Source of the DNA: Lysobacter sp.
GTDB taxonomy: Bacteria; Pseudomonadota; Gammaproteobacteria; Xanthomonadales; Xanthomonadaceae
Length of the DNA stretch: 64,000 bases
Assembly: GCA_027306995.1 (NCBI GenBank)
Contig: DAHUXS010000011.1
Span: forward strand, 62,001 to 126,000
Direction of reading: 5' to 3'
The notes under the pieces were generated by a model, which saw only the letters and a list, made by a program, of their open reading frames with translations, did no database searches and was not told the origin of the DNA. Shown piece by piece: positions 1-7,455 of this stretch. Position 1 is the stretch's first letter. Every line of letters begins with the position of its first letter. A program made the translations under genes and the position numbers.

Positions 1-420
1 ATGCGCGGAATGTACCAGTTCGCTCCGGAATGGCTGTTGACCGGCAAGCTGCTGGTGCAGTCGGGCGTGCCGCGCAACTGCTTGGGCTTCTTCTTCAACG
101 ATTCCGATCCGATCGGTTATGGCTCGTCCTACCACACCTGCTTCAACAAGGACTCGGCGCCGGGCAAGGAACACGGTCCGTGGACGAAGCAGCTGGATCT
201 GGGCATCGTCTATCGTCCGAAGTACTTCGATAAGAAGCTGACGGTTGCGGCAAACGTGTTCAACGTCACCAACGAACGCAAGCCGCTGCAATACAGCGCA
301 GTTCTGGAAACCAGCGCTACCGGTACGCCGGGCGATGGCACGGTGTTGGCCAGCTACGGCCGTCCGTTGTTCTTCCAGGCTCCGCGTTACGTGCAACTGA
401 GCGTGAGCTACGACTACTAA
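1..420 (+). CDS. TonB-dependent receptor, C-terminal end (partial)
   Basis: Only the last 139 codons lie in the window; the frame is open from base 1 and ends with TAA at 418-420. The residues alternate polar and apolar as in outer-membrane beta-strands. The piece carries the late-barrel motif NVFNVTNERKP and ends in VQLSVSYDY, with the terminal aromatic residue expected for BAM-assembled barrels. This is typical of the end of TonB-dependent receptors (Oar-like ones in xanthomonads), which import large substrates across the outer membrane using energy from TonB. The plug and most of the barrel are off the left edge, so the substrate cannot be judged. A strong terminator follows, so it ends its transcript. 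Confidence 0.8.
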   Translation: MRGMYQFAPEWLLTGKLLVQSGVPRNCLGFFFNDSDPIGYGSSYHTCFNKDSAPGKEHGPWTKQLDLGIVYRPKYFDKKLTVAANVFNVTNERKPLQYSAVLETSATGTPGDGTVLASYGRPLFFQAPRYVQLSVSYDY

Positions 421-441
421 GAAATTCAGTAGTGCATTATC

Positions 442-471
442 AAACGGCCACCTTCGGGTGGCCGTTTTTTT
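442..471 (+). terminator. Rho-independent terminator of the TonB receptor gene
   Basis: A perfect 11-bp stem AAACGGCCACC / GGTGGCCGTTT closes on a TTCG tetraloop and runs into a T tract at 464-471. It starts 22 bp after the receptor stop codon. Confidence 0.95.
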
Positions 472-505
472 GTCCGTCATTCGAAACGGCCAGATGCCAA
501 TCAAC

Positions 506-528
506 AAAAAACCGCCTCGCGGCGGTTT
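506..528 (-). terminator. Rho-independent terminator for the leftward gene at 564-1379
   Basis: The 8-bp stem AAACCGCC / GGCGGTTT has a 4-base loop. Read leftwards it is followed by six T residues (the A run at 506-511), so it serves the minus-strand gene that stops at 564. Confidence 0.85.
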
Positions 529-563
529 GTTTCATCGATCATCAACGCATAAGCAGTGACGAA

Positions 564-1379
564 TCAGAGATCCTGCTGGTAGCGCACGTAGGGGACGGTG
601 CTGTCTTCCTTGCCGTCCTTGCCGGGAACGGCAAAGGGGTTGCTGCCCTTGGTGACGATGTTTTCCGCGCCGACCGAGAGCTGGCCGCTCCACGGGGTGC
701 GCCAGGTCACGCCGAGGCCGAAGCCTTCGAACTTTGGTTGACCGGGAACGTTCACCACGCGACCGAAGATGTTTGCGCGGATGTTGCCGATACCACCACC
801 GACGCTAAGCGACTGGGTGTTCCAGCGATCAGCGAGCAGGGGCATTTCCGAGGCAGGTACAAGGCGCGCGTTCGCGGTCGTGCCGGCGATCGAGACCACG
901 CCGTTGCGACCGACGTTGCGCTCGGCGAACAGGGCCAAGTCAGTTTGCTGGACTTTGCCGTTGACCGGTGTCAGCCATTCGGGAAGGCCGGAGTTGCCCT
1001 TGCCGAGGTTGAAGCCGGCACGATTGCCGCCCTTCTGGACGCTGGCGCCAACGCCATGGCGACCGCTGCGATCGAGCGAGCCGAGCATGCAGCCGCTGGA
1101 AAGATTGCGGATCGACTGCGGAGTCGTGCCGGAATCGCAGAGCAGGGCGAGCGATTCGCCATTGCCGAGCCCGAAAGCGTTATCGAGGGAATTGCTGCCG
1201 AAGCGCCACTGGGCGCGCTTGTCGCCGACGGCCATCGGATCGAGCTTGAGAAAGGCTTCCACCTTGCCGCTCTTGTTGTTCACGATCGGAACATAGGTCG
1301 ATGACTGCGCATACGCGGGCCCGCTGCAGGCGAGAGCCAGCAGTGAAACGGCGACAACGGTGCGGAACCGGTTGTTCAT
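564..1379 (-). CDS. Exported protein of unknown function, 271 aa
   Basis: I do not recognise the family. The start MNNRFRTVVAVSLLALACSG followed by PAYAQ is a clear Sec signal peptide cut near residue 25. The mature part is rich in Gly, Ser and Asn, has the repeated feel of beta strands, two Cys (CDSGTT.., SSGCML) that could form a disulfide, and ends VPYVRYQQDL. An outer-membrane or surface beta-protein is possible but unproven. It stands alone between its own terminator (506-528) and promoter (1432-1460). The promoter is flanked and overlapped by two identical 10-bp palindromes, so it is probably under specific repression. Confidence 0.7.
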   Translation of the reverse strand: MNNRFRTVVAVSLLALACSGPAYAQSSTYVPIVNNKSGKVEAFLKLDPMAVGDKRAQWRFGSNSLDNAFGLGNGESLALLCDSGTTPQSIRNLSSGCMLGSLDRSGRHGVGASVQKGGNRAGFNLGKGNSGLPEWLTPVNGKVQQTDLALFAERNVGRNGVVSIAGTTANARLVPASEMPLLADRWNTQSLSVGGGIGNIRANIFGRVVNVPGQPKFEGFGLGVTWRTPWSGQLSVGAENIVTKGSNPFAVPGKDGKEDSTVPYVRYQQDL

Positions 1380-1425
1380 CGGCAGTCAGACCGGGCGTGA
1401 TACCCGAAGTTCCCCTCTTTTGAAC

Positions 1426-1435
1426 GAATCGATTC
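1426..1435. promoter_or_regulatory. Operator palindrome, copy 1
   Basis: GAATCGATTC, a perfect 10-bp palindrome with a central CG. It overlaps the -10 box of the promoter at 1432-1460. The form resembles LacI-family half-site architecture; the regulator is not visible here. Confidence 0.5.
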
Positions 1436-1460
1436 TAGTCCGTTTATGTTTCCTTAACAA
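1432..1460 (-). promoter_or_regulatory. Sigma-70 type promoter for the exported protein
   Basis: Read leftwards: -35 TTGTTA (1455-1460), 17-bp spacer, -10 TAGAAT (1432-1437, five of six consensus bases). The expected transcript start is near 1425, about 46 bp before the ATG. Confidence 0.6.
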
Positions 1461-1470
1461 CTTCGGATTC

Positions 1471-1480
1471 GAATCGATTC
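1471..1480. promoter_or_regulatory. Operator palindrome, copy 2
   Basis: A second exact copy of GAATCGATTC (CGAATCGATTC at 1470-1480), 45 bp from copy 1 and just upstream of the -35 box. It overlaps another palindrome, GATTCGAATC. Confidence 0.5.
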
Positions 1481-1492
1481 CTGCTCATTCAG

Positions 1493-2389
1493 CTACTGAA
1501 GGCGTGAAGATGGTGTCACGGCTGGTGGGGCCAAAAACAGTCGATCGATCTCACTGCTGCTGAGATGGTAATGCTTGCCACAGAATTCACAGATGATCTC
1601 GGCCTGGCCCGAGACAGACGCGCCAGCGGCGGCTTCGGCTTCTTCCCGACCAAGGGCGCGCAGCATGTCCTCGACCCGGCCTTGAGAGCAGGAACAACCG
1701 AATTGCAGGGGTTTCGCCCCGAGATCCTGCAGCGTTTCCTGGTGGAACAGGCGGGTCAGGAGGATGTCGGCGGAGAGGTCCAGCATTTCTTCATGACCGA
1801 GGGTGGTGGCCAGCAAGGAGATGCGGTTCCAGCCATCGTCGTCGCTGCCGGCGCCAGGGAGCGCCTGCAGCAGCAGTCCAGCCGCACGTTCGCCATCGGC
1901 AGCGAGGATCAATCGGGTCGGCAATTGTTCGGAACGGTCGAAGTAGTCCTCGAGGGCGCCGGACAGGGTCGGCGACTCCAGAGGCACCAGGCCCTGGTAG
2001 CGCACGGGTTCGCCACCGCCAAGCCCGGGGTTCTCGATGGTGACGGCGAGCATGGCGTCGCTGCCGAGCGAGGCGAGATTCTGTGGCGGCGCTTCGCCAT
2101 CTGCGAGCCTGGCGATGCCGCGCAGGGTGCCAGCCGCGGTGCACTCCGCGAACAGGGTGCGCAGGGCGCCGCTGCTACGGGCTTGCAGGGACAGTCGTCC
2201 TTCAACCTTGGTATGCGCGCTGAGCAATGCACTGGCAACCAACGCCTCGCCGAGCAGGGCTTCGACCGCTTCCGGATAGCTGGCGTGCGACAGGACGTGT
2301 TTCCAGGTCGCGTCGAGGCGCACGTGGGCGCCACGGACATGTGCGTCCGGTAGCAGGAAACGATGGAGGAGATCGCTGGAGTCGCTCAT
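1493..2389 (-). CDS. hslO: Hsp33 redox-regulated chaperone
   Basis: A 298-residue Hsp33, a cytoplasmic holdase activated when oxidation releases zinc from its C-terminal Cys cluster. The redox switch is intact: CSC (C232, C234) and CEFC (C267, C270), the family's CxC-x(27-32)-CxxC pattern. The N-terminal substrate-binding domain has the usual DLLHRFL and VRG motifs. The reading frame stays open 87 codons upstream, but the ATG at 2387-2389 gives the family's normal start (MSDSSDLLHRF) and length. It is head to head with mtgA: the two starts are about 30 bp apart, so their promoters must lie within or overlap each other's 5' ends. Confidence 0.93.
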   Translation of the reverse strand: MSDSSDLLHRFLLPDAHVRGAHVRLDATWKHVLSHASYPEAVEALLGEALVASALLSAHTKVEGRLSLQARSSGALRTLFAECTAAGTLRGIARLADGEAPPQNLASLGSDAMLAVTIENPGLGGGEPVRYQGLVPLESPTLSGALEDYFDRSEQLPTRLILAADGERAAGLLLQALPGAGSDDDGWNRISLLATTLGHEEMLDLSADILLTRLFHQETLQDLGAKPLQFGCSCSQGRVEDMLRALGREEAEAAAGASVSGQAEIICEFCGKHYHLSSSEIDRLFLAPPAVTPSSRLQ

Positions 2390-2417
2390 GGCGGGTATCG
2401 GTAGGGATAATGTCCGG

Positions 2418-3242
2418 ATGGGCCGGACTTCAGACAACTCAAATGGGGGCGCATCGACCGGTGCGCAAGGGACGCGGCGCCAGCGTCGACGCCGAAGACT
2501 GCGCAAATGGCTGTTGTGGCTGCCGGCGATCGCGATCGTCTTCAGCATCCTGCAGGTGGTGAGCCTACGCTTCATCAATCCGCCGTTTTCCAGCTTCATG
2601 CTGATCCGCACCTTGGGTGCCTGGGTATCGGGCGATACCGGATTTCGCATCGCCTACGACTGGCGTCCATTGGCGAAAATTTCACCATCGCTGCCTGTCG
2701 CGGTGATGGCCTCCGAAGACCAGAAATTCGCCGAGCACGATGGCTTCGATTTCGATGCGATCCAGGCGGCCGAGCGTTACAACGCGCGGATGAAGGCGCG
2801 TGCGGAAGCGCGTGGGCGACCGGTGACGAAAGTGCGAGGCGCCAGCACCATCAGTCAGCAGACCGCGAAGAATCTGTTCCTGTGGCAAGGCGACAACATG
2901 CTGCTGCGCTGGGGACGCAAGGGGCTGGAGGTCTGGTACACCTTCCTGATGGAGCACTTGTTGCCGAAGGACCGCATCCTTGAGCTGTACGTGAACATCG
3001 CCGAGTTCGGTGACGGTGTGTATGGCGCGCAGGCGGCATCGCGCAGTTTCTTCGGCGTCGATGCGTCGCGGCTGTCATCGGCGCAGGCGGCGCGACTGGC
3101 GGCGGTGCTGCCGAGTCCGCGCCGGTTCAGCGCCGCGCACCCGAGTCCCTACGTATTGCGTCGGGCCAATGCCATCCAGCGGCAGATGGGCAATCTCGGC
3201 GGTGTTGATGCATTGCAGGACGTGGAAGATGCCAGCCATTGA
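2418..3242 (+). CDS. mtgA: Monofunctional peptidoglycan glycosyltransferase
   Basis: GT51 enzyme that polymerises lipid II into glycan strands at the periplasmic face. A basic N-terminal tail (RRQRRRRRLRK) precedes one membrane segment (about residues 31-50), then the GT51 domain. The catalytic Glu is E100 in ASEDQKF, followed by GASTISQQTAKN and ELYVNIAEFGDGVYG, all hallmarks of the family. There is no transpeptidase domain. I prefer ATG 2418, which has a TAGGGA-like ribosome site about 10 bp upstream; the ATG at 2388 would overlap the hslO start. The length of 274 aa is slightly above the E. coli protein because of the tail. It complements PBP1b at 53.9 kb. Confidence 0.92.
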   Translation: MGRTSDNSNGGASTGAQGTRRQRRRRRLRKWLLWLPAIAIVFSILQVVSLRFINPPFSSFMLIRTLGAWVSGDTGFRIAYDWRPLAKISPSLPVAVMASEDQKFAEHDGFDFDAIQAAERYNARMKARAEARGRPVTKVRGASTISQQTAKNLFLWQGDNMLLRWGRKGLEVWYTFLMEHLLPKDRILELYVNIAEFGDGVYGAQAASRSFFGVDASRLSSAQAARLAAVLPSPRRFSAAHPSPYVLRRANAIQRQMGNLGGVDALQDVEDASH

Positions 3243-3297
3243 GCGGGGCGCGACGGCGGGAGTATCCTGAAGATCGGCTCGAGGCGAGGACAAGGCC

Positions 3298-3729
3298 ATG
3301 GCTCAGGTCAGGCATCTTCTTGAAGGGAAAAAGGTTTCCGGAGTGGTGTCGATCGCGCCGTCGGCGCCGGTCCTCGATGCCCTGCGGTTGATGGCCGAGC
3401 ACGGCATCGGCGCGGTGCTGGTGATGGATGGACAGAAGCTGGTCGGCATCCTCTCCGAACGCGACTACGCACGCAAAGTCGTATTGCTCGGACGTACCTC
3501 GGCGACCACGCCGGTGAGCGAGATCATGAGCCACGAAGTCGTATGCGCGCGGCCCAGCGACGACGTCCACCAGTGCATGCAGGTGATGACCGAGAAGCGC
3601 GTGCGCCATCTGCCGATCCTCGATCACAAGGAAGTCGTCGGCCTGGTGTCGATCGGCGACCTCGTGAAGGCGGTGATCGACGACCAGAAGACCGAGTTGC
3701 GGCATCTGCAGGACTACATCACTTCTTGA
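3298..3729 (+). CDS. Tandem CBS-domain protein
   Basis: 143 residues made almost entirely of two CBS domains (about 8-60 and 75-130), with the repeated pattern GAVLVMDGQKLVGILSERDYA and HLPILDHKEVVGLVSIGDL. Stand-alone CBS pairs bind adenine nucleotides such as AMP, ATP or NAD(H) and act as energy sensors, usually through an unidentified partner. It is transcribed with mtgA (55 bp apart) but no functional link is known. The C-terminal tail ITS after HLQDY is short, with no further domain. Confidence 0.9.
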   Translation: MAQVRHLLEGKKVSGVVSIAPSAPVLDALRLMAEHGIGAVLVMDGQKLVGILSERDYARKVVLLGRTSATTPVSEIMSHEVVCARPSDDVHQCMQVMTEKRVRHLPILDHKEVVGLVSIGDLVKAVIDDQKTELRHLQDYITS

Positions 3730-3750
3730 GGCAGCACGTCCTGATTCGCA

Positions 3751-4398
3751 TCACGGCACGACGAGTTTCCACACCGCGACGAAGTGGCAGACGGTGCCAG
3801 CGGCAACGAATGCATGCCAGATGGCGTGTGCATAAGGCAACTTCTTGCTCATGTAGAACACCGTGCCCAACGTGTAGCAGACACCGCCGGCGATCATCCA
3901 TTCGAACACCCAAGGACTGAGCGCACTGCGTAGCGTCCGCCATTCGATGATGCCGAGCCAGCCCATCGCGATGTAGACGAGGGTGGACACGAGCTTGAAG
4001 CGTCCGGTGAAGAACAGCTTGAAGGTGATGCCGAAAATCGCCAGTGACCAGATGATGATGAACAGCCGGATGCCGGTCGGCTGTGGCAAGGCCAGCAGCG
4101 TGAAGGGCGTGTAGGTGCCGGCAATCAGGAGATAGATCGCGCAGTGGTCCATCACCTTCAAGCGCGCGCGGCGCGTCGGTTCGCTGGCATTGTGATAGGC
4201 AGTGCTGGCGCCATAGAGCGCGAGCATGGATGCGGTGAATACCGCCGCCGACAGCAACTGCAGGCCGCTGGCGTGTTGCGCGCCTGCGGTGGCCAGCATC
4301 ACGATGCCGGCGATCAGCGCGGCGATCGCACCGAGTCCGGCGGTCCAGACATTGGCGCGTTCTTCCTGCGCGGTATAGGTGGAGATTCCGTAGGCCAT
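3751..4398 (-). CDS. Hemolysin III / TrhA family membrane protein
   Basis: 215-residue protein with about seven hydrophobic segments. It carries the PAQR/HlyIII signatures AYHNA...D(H)CAIYLLIAGTYTPF in the middle and HAIWHAFVAAGTVCHF at the end, whose His and Asp residues bind metal in this superfamily. Despite the family name it is an inner-membrane protein, linked in E. coli work to membrane energetics and fluidity rather than to hemolysis. Start ATG 4398 gives MAYGISTYTAQEE; an ATG six codons upstream is possible. It converges on the CBS gene with 21 bp between stops. Confidence 0.88.
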   Translation of the reverse strand: MAYGISTYTAQEERANVWTAGLGAIAALIAGIVMLATAGAQHASGLQLLSAAVFTASMLALYGASTAYHNASEPTRRARLKVMDHCAIYLLIAGTYTPFTLLALPQPTGIRLFIIIWSLAIFGITFKLFFTGRFKLVSTLVYIAMGWLGIIEWRTLRSALSPWVFEWMIAGGVCYTLGTVFYMSKKLPYAHAIWHAFVAAGTVCHFVAVWKLVVP

Positions 4399-4466
4399 GA
4401 CCGCAGCATACGCCACCGAATGATGCGCTGCATCAGAACCTGCCCGCGCTGCGTCCGGGTGCGTGC

Positions 4467-6071
4467 TCAGTCGATATGGGTGGCGTGCGCATGCTCGCGC
4501 GTCGCGAGGAAGGTCACGCCAGGTGCACGCTCTTCCGCGAGCTGGAGGTTGACGCGGGTCGGCGCGAGATAGACCAGTTGCCCGGCGGCATCGACTGCGA
4601 GGTTGCCTGCGTTCTTTTCGCGGAACTCTTCCAGCTTCTTGGGATCGTCGCAGCGGATCCAGCGCGCGGTCGCGACCTGCACATTCTCGAACGAGGCGTC
4701 GACGCCGTATTCGTCCTTGAGGCGATAGGCGACCACGTCGAACTGGAGCATGCCGACCGCACCCAGGATCAGGTCATTCGACATCAATGGACGGAAGAAC
4801 TGAGTCGCGCCTTCTTCCGACAACTGCGCCAAGCCCTTTTGCAGCTGCTTGAGCTTGAGCGGATCGCGCAGGCGGGCGCGGCGAAACAGTTCCGGCGCGA
4901 AGTTGGGAATGCCGGTGAAGCTGATCGATTCGCCTTCGCTGAAGGTGTCGCCGATCGAGATCGTGCCGTGGTTGTGCAGGCCGATCACGTCGCCCGGCCA
5001 CGCGTCCTCGGCGATCTCGCGATCGCTGGCCATGAAGGTGAGCGCGTTGGCGAGTTTCTGTTCCTTGCCGGTGCGGACGTGGAAGGCCTTCATTCCGGCG
5101 CTGAAACGGCCCGAGCAGATGCGCATGAACGCCACGCGGTCGCGGTGCTGCGGATCCATGTTGGCTTGGATCTTGAACACGAAGCCGGTCAGCTTGTCTT
5201 CGTCGGGCTTGACGCCACGGCCGGTGGTCGCGCGCGGTAGCGGCGAGGGCGCATGGTCGACGAAGAAGTCGAGCAGCGGCTGCACGCCGAAATTGTTCAC
5301 CGCCGAACCGAAGAACACCGGCGCCTGCTCGCCGCGGAGATAGGCGTCGCGATCGAACGGATGCGAAGCGCCTTCGACCAGTTCCAGTTCGTCGTGCAAC
5401 GCGGAGAGCATGTCGGCGCCGATCGCAGCTTCCACGCCGGGATCGTCGATCGACGGGAAGATGGTCGAATCCTGGCGAGTGAAGTTCTTGCCCGCTTCGT
5501 ACAGATGCACTTCGCCGGTGATCAGGTGGACCACGCCCTTGAGGCGCTGGCCCATGCCGATCGGCCACGTCACCGGCGCGCACTGGATCTTCAGCACGCT
5601 CTCGATTTCGTCGAGCAGTTCGATCGGGTCCTTGCCCTCGCGGTCGAGCTTGTTGATGAAGGTCATGATCGGCGTGTCGCGCAGGCGGCACACTTCCATC
5701 AGCTTGATCGTGCGTTCCTCGACGCCCTTGGCGACGTCGATCACCATCAGCGCGCTGTCCACCGCGGTAAGCACGCGATAGGTGTCCTCGCCGAAGTCGG
5801 CGTGGCCGGGGGTGTCGAGCAGGTTGACGATGCGACCCTCGTAGGGGAACTGCATCACCGACGATGTCACCGAGATGCCGCGCTCCTTTTCCAGTGCCAT
5901 CCAGTCGGACGTCGCGTGGCGCGCGGCCTTGCGGCCCTTGACCGAGCCGGCCATCTGGATCGCGCCTCCGAACAGCAGCAGCTTTTCCGTCAGCGTGGTC
6001 TTGCCGGCGTCGGGGTGGGAAATGATGGCGAAGGTGCGCCGACGGGCGGCTTCCTGGGCGACAGAGGACAT
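4467..6071 (-). CDS. prfC: Peptide chain release factor 3
   Basis: 534-residue GTPase that recycles RF1/RF2 from the ribosome after termination. G-domain motifs are all present: G1 [10 protein letters not shown] (about 18-27), G2 GISVTSS, G3 DTPGHADF, G4 [10 protein letters not shown]. The RF3 hallmark [15 protein letters not shown] distinguishes it from EF-G. The C-terminal RF3 domain ends with [14 protein letters not shown]. Length matches the family (about 530). It is monocistronic between the hemolysin III gene and the M23 peptidase gene. Confidence 0.97.
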   Translation of the reverse strand: MSSVAQEAARRRTFAIISHPDAGKTTLTEKLLLFGGAIQMAGSVKGRKAARHATSDWMALEKERGISVTSSVMQFPYEGRIVNLLDTPGHADFGEDTYRVLTAVDSALMVIDVAKGVEERTIKLMEVCRLRDTPIMTFINKLDREGKDPIELLDEIESVLKIQCAPVTWPIGMGQRLKGVVHLITGEVHLYEAGKNFTRQDSTIFPSIDDPGVEAAIGADMLSALHDELELVEGASHPFDRDAYLRGEQAPVFFGSAVNNFGVQPLLDFFVDHAPSPLPRATTGRGVKPDEDKLTGFVFKIQANMDPQHRDRVAFMRICSGRFSAGMKAFHVRTGKEQKLANALTFMASDREIAEDAWPGDVIGLHNHGTISIGDTFSEGESISFTGIPNFAPELFRRARLRDPLKLKQLQKGLAQLSEEGATQFFRPLMSNDLILGAVGMLQFDVVAYRLKDEYGVDASFENVQVATARWIRCDDPKKLEEFREKNAGNLAVDAAGQLVYLAPTRVNLQLAEERAPGVTFLATREHAHATHID

Positions 6072-6148
6072 GCGGACGGGGCGCGCAGGGCGCCGAAAGG
6101 CTGGAAACGGAGAACGGAATTATACCGGCGACCCGTCAGCGCTGCCGG

Positions 6149-6985
6149 TCAATTCGGCAATTTCAACACGCCTTGCGGCGCGAGGATTCGCACCGGAATC
6201 GACTGCAGGCGCCGATCGCCGTTGACCTGCACCGTGAAATGGAGATGCGGCGCGGTGCTCCAGCCGCTATTGCCGACGCTGCCGATGCGCTGGCCGATGG
6301 CGACGCGATCGCCGCGATGGACCGGGATGCTGCCACGCTGCAGATGCGCGTAAAGCGCCATGCTGCCGTCGCTGTGCAGCACGCGGACGAAGTTGGCACG
6401 GGCATGGCGATTGCCGTTGACGCCCGTGTTGTCCGGCTCGTCGTCGTCGAGATCCATCACGATGCCCTCGCGGGCGGCGCTGACCATGGTTCCCATCGGC
6501 AGGGCGAAATCGATGGCGTGGCGGTTCTCGTCATCGTTGTGGCTGTGCGCGCCGCCGTCGGCCTGATCGATCCGCAATCCCTTCGCCGGCACCGGCAGGA
6601 TGTAGTCGAACGGTTGCGGGTGCAGCGCGGGATCGCCGGGAATCGCCTGCAATTGCACGTTGATTTCCTGTCCGATCGGCAGCTGGACCAGGCGACTGCG
6701 ACTGCCGGGCCGGATCACGGCGGCGGTGTTTTCCTGCTGGCCATTGCGATCGAGGCTGACGATGGCCTGCACTGGACCGGCCAGCGGGTTGTCGACCAGG
6801 ACATCGATATGGTCGCCGCTCTTTTCCAGCACCAGATCGACCTTGCTCGAATTGCTCGTGCCCGCCATCGGCGCGATCGCGGTCGATCCCGCCCGTGGCG
6901 GCCATTGCATCCAGTCCTGGGCCGCGGCGCCCGAAGCCGCGATTGCAAGCAGCAGGGCGGTAGCCACCCGTTCAATCGACCGCAT
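6149..6985 (-). CDS. Secreted M23 (LytM-type) metallopeptidase
   Basis: 278 residues. A Sec signal peptide (MRSIERVATALLLAIAASGAAAQ) leads to the periplasm. The C-terminal M23 domain (about 150-270) has the zinc ligands in NRHAIDF (HxxxD) and HLHF near the end, plus GNSGWSTAPHLHF, so it looks catalytically competent against peptidoglycan peptides or as an amidase activator. The N-terminal part (about 45-140) is an unclassified beta-rich region. The ATG overlaps the last 14 bp of the upstream 72-aa gene, implying coupled translation. Confidence 0.88.
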   Translation of the reverse strand: MRSIERVATALLLAIAASGAAAQDWMQWPPRAGSTAIAPMAGTSNSSKVDLVLEKSGDHIDVLVDNPLAGPVQAIVSLDRNGQQENTAAVIRPGSRSRLVQLPIGQEINVQLQAIPGDPALHPQPFDYILPVPAKGLRIDQADGGAHSHNDDENRHAIDFALPMGTMVSAAREGIVMDLDDDEPDNTGVNGNRHARANFVRVLHSDGSMALYAHLQRGSIPVHRGDRVAIGQRIGSVGNSGWSTAPHLHFTVQVNGDRRLQSIPVRILAPQGVLKLPN

Positions 6986-7190
6986 GCAGACGCCCTTGCG
7001 CGTCGTCGAGCGCTGCCATGTCGATCTGCATCGGTTCGGTGCTGGCGACCAGCTCGATGTCGGCGCCGGGATGCAACATCACCCGGATCACCGTCCCGGC
7101 AGGCGTGGTCAATGTGACCCGATGGGCCTGTGGTGTGGTGTTGTGCACCCGGAACACATCGCCGGGCTTGAGTTGCTGGGTCTGCTGCAT
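6972..7190 (-). CDS. Small conserved-looking protein, 72 aa
   Basis: I do not recognise this family. The short protein (start MQQTQQLKPGDVFRVHNTTP) is beta-rich, with valine and threonine strands and the pattern KPGDVF...VTLTTPAGTVIRV. The frame is open 22 codons further upstream, but ATG 7190 gives a compact single domain; the earlier start would run toward the riboswitch leader. The stop lies 14 bp inside the M23 peptidase gene, so the two are almost certainly one transcript. The overlap and normal codon use argue that it is real. Confidence 0.55.
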   Translation of the reverse strand: MQQTQQLKPGDVFRVHNTTPQAHRVTLTTPAGTVIRVMLHPGADIELVASTEPMQIDMAALDDAQGRLHAVD

Positions 7191-7277
7191 GGGGTCGATC
7201 TTAGCGGCAAGCGGCGGCAGCCGATCAAGCCGCACTGGCCGATTTCGAGTATTCATCTCTTCATCCGAATGAAGGGA

Positions 7278-7306
7278 TTGACACTCCGGGCGGCGACGGG
7301 CACACT
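7278..7306 (+). promoter_or_regulatory. Candidate promoter of the metX operon
   Basis: -35 TTGACA (7278-7283), 17-bp spacer, weak -10 CACACT (7301-7306). A transcript start near 7313 would place the riboswitch at the very 5' end of the mRNA, as expected. Confidence 0.45.
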
Positions 7307-7313
7307 GCGCATT

Positions 7314-7430
7314 CCATCCAGACCGGCTGAGGGACAGGCCCTTCGACGCCGGGGCAACCGAGGGACGATCCTTTCGAGGACGATCCGGACGGTGCCAACT
7401 CCTGCGGGGGCTTTGCCCACCGGAAGATGG
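7314..7430 (+). ncRNA. SAM-I (S-box) riboswitch
   Basis: All the conserved core blocks of the S-box aptamer occur in order. GAGGGA with the kink-turn side of P2 is at 7329-7334, GGCCC at 7337-7341, and CGCCGGGGCAACC follows (GGCAACC at 7352-7358). Next come a P3 hairpin (about 7361-7387), GGTGCCAACTCCTGC at 7391-7405 and a P4 hairpin GGGGGC/GCCC. A closing P1 can form between CCATC (7314-7318) and GATGG (7426-7430). SAM binding represses methionine biosynthesis, which fits the downstream metX-metB-hom operon. The class is assigned from the core sequence; no covariance search was run. Confidence 0.93.
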
Positions 7431-7436
7431 TCGCGT

Positions 7437-7455
7437 GCATCGTCATGGACGATGC
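7437..7455 (+). promoter_or_regulatory. Hairpin covering the metX ATG: likely riboswitch expression platform
   Basis: GCATCGTC (7437-7444) and GACGATGC (7448-7455) form a perfect 8-bp stem with a 3-base loop, 6 nt after the riboswitch P1. No T tract follows, so it is not a terminator. Its 3' arm contains the ATG at 7452-7454, so it could block translation when SAM is bound. Confidence 0.5.

Noticed and set aside
6660-7451. Upstream extension of the metX open frame
   Set aside because: The extra residues run through the M23 gene (antisense) and the SAM-I riboswitch. Real MetX starts near 7452 or 7512.
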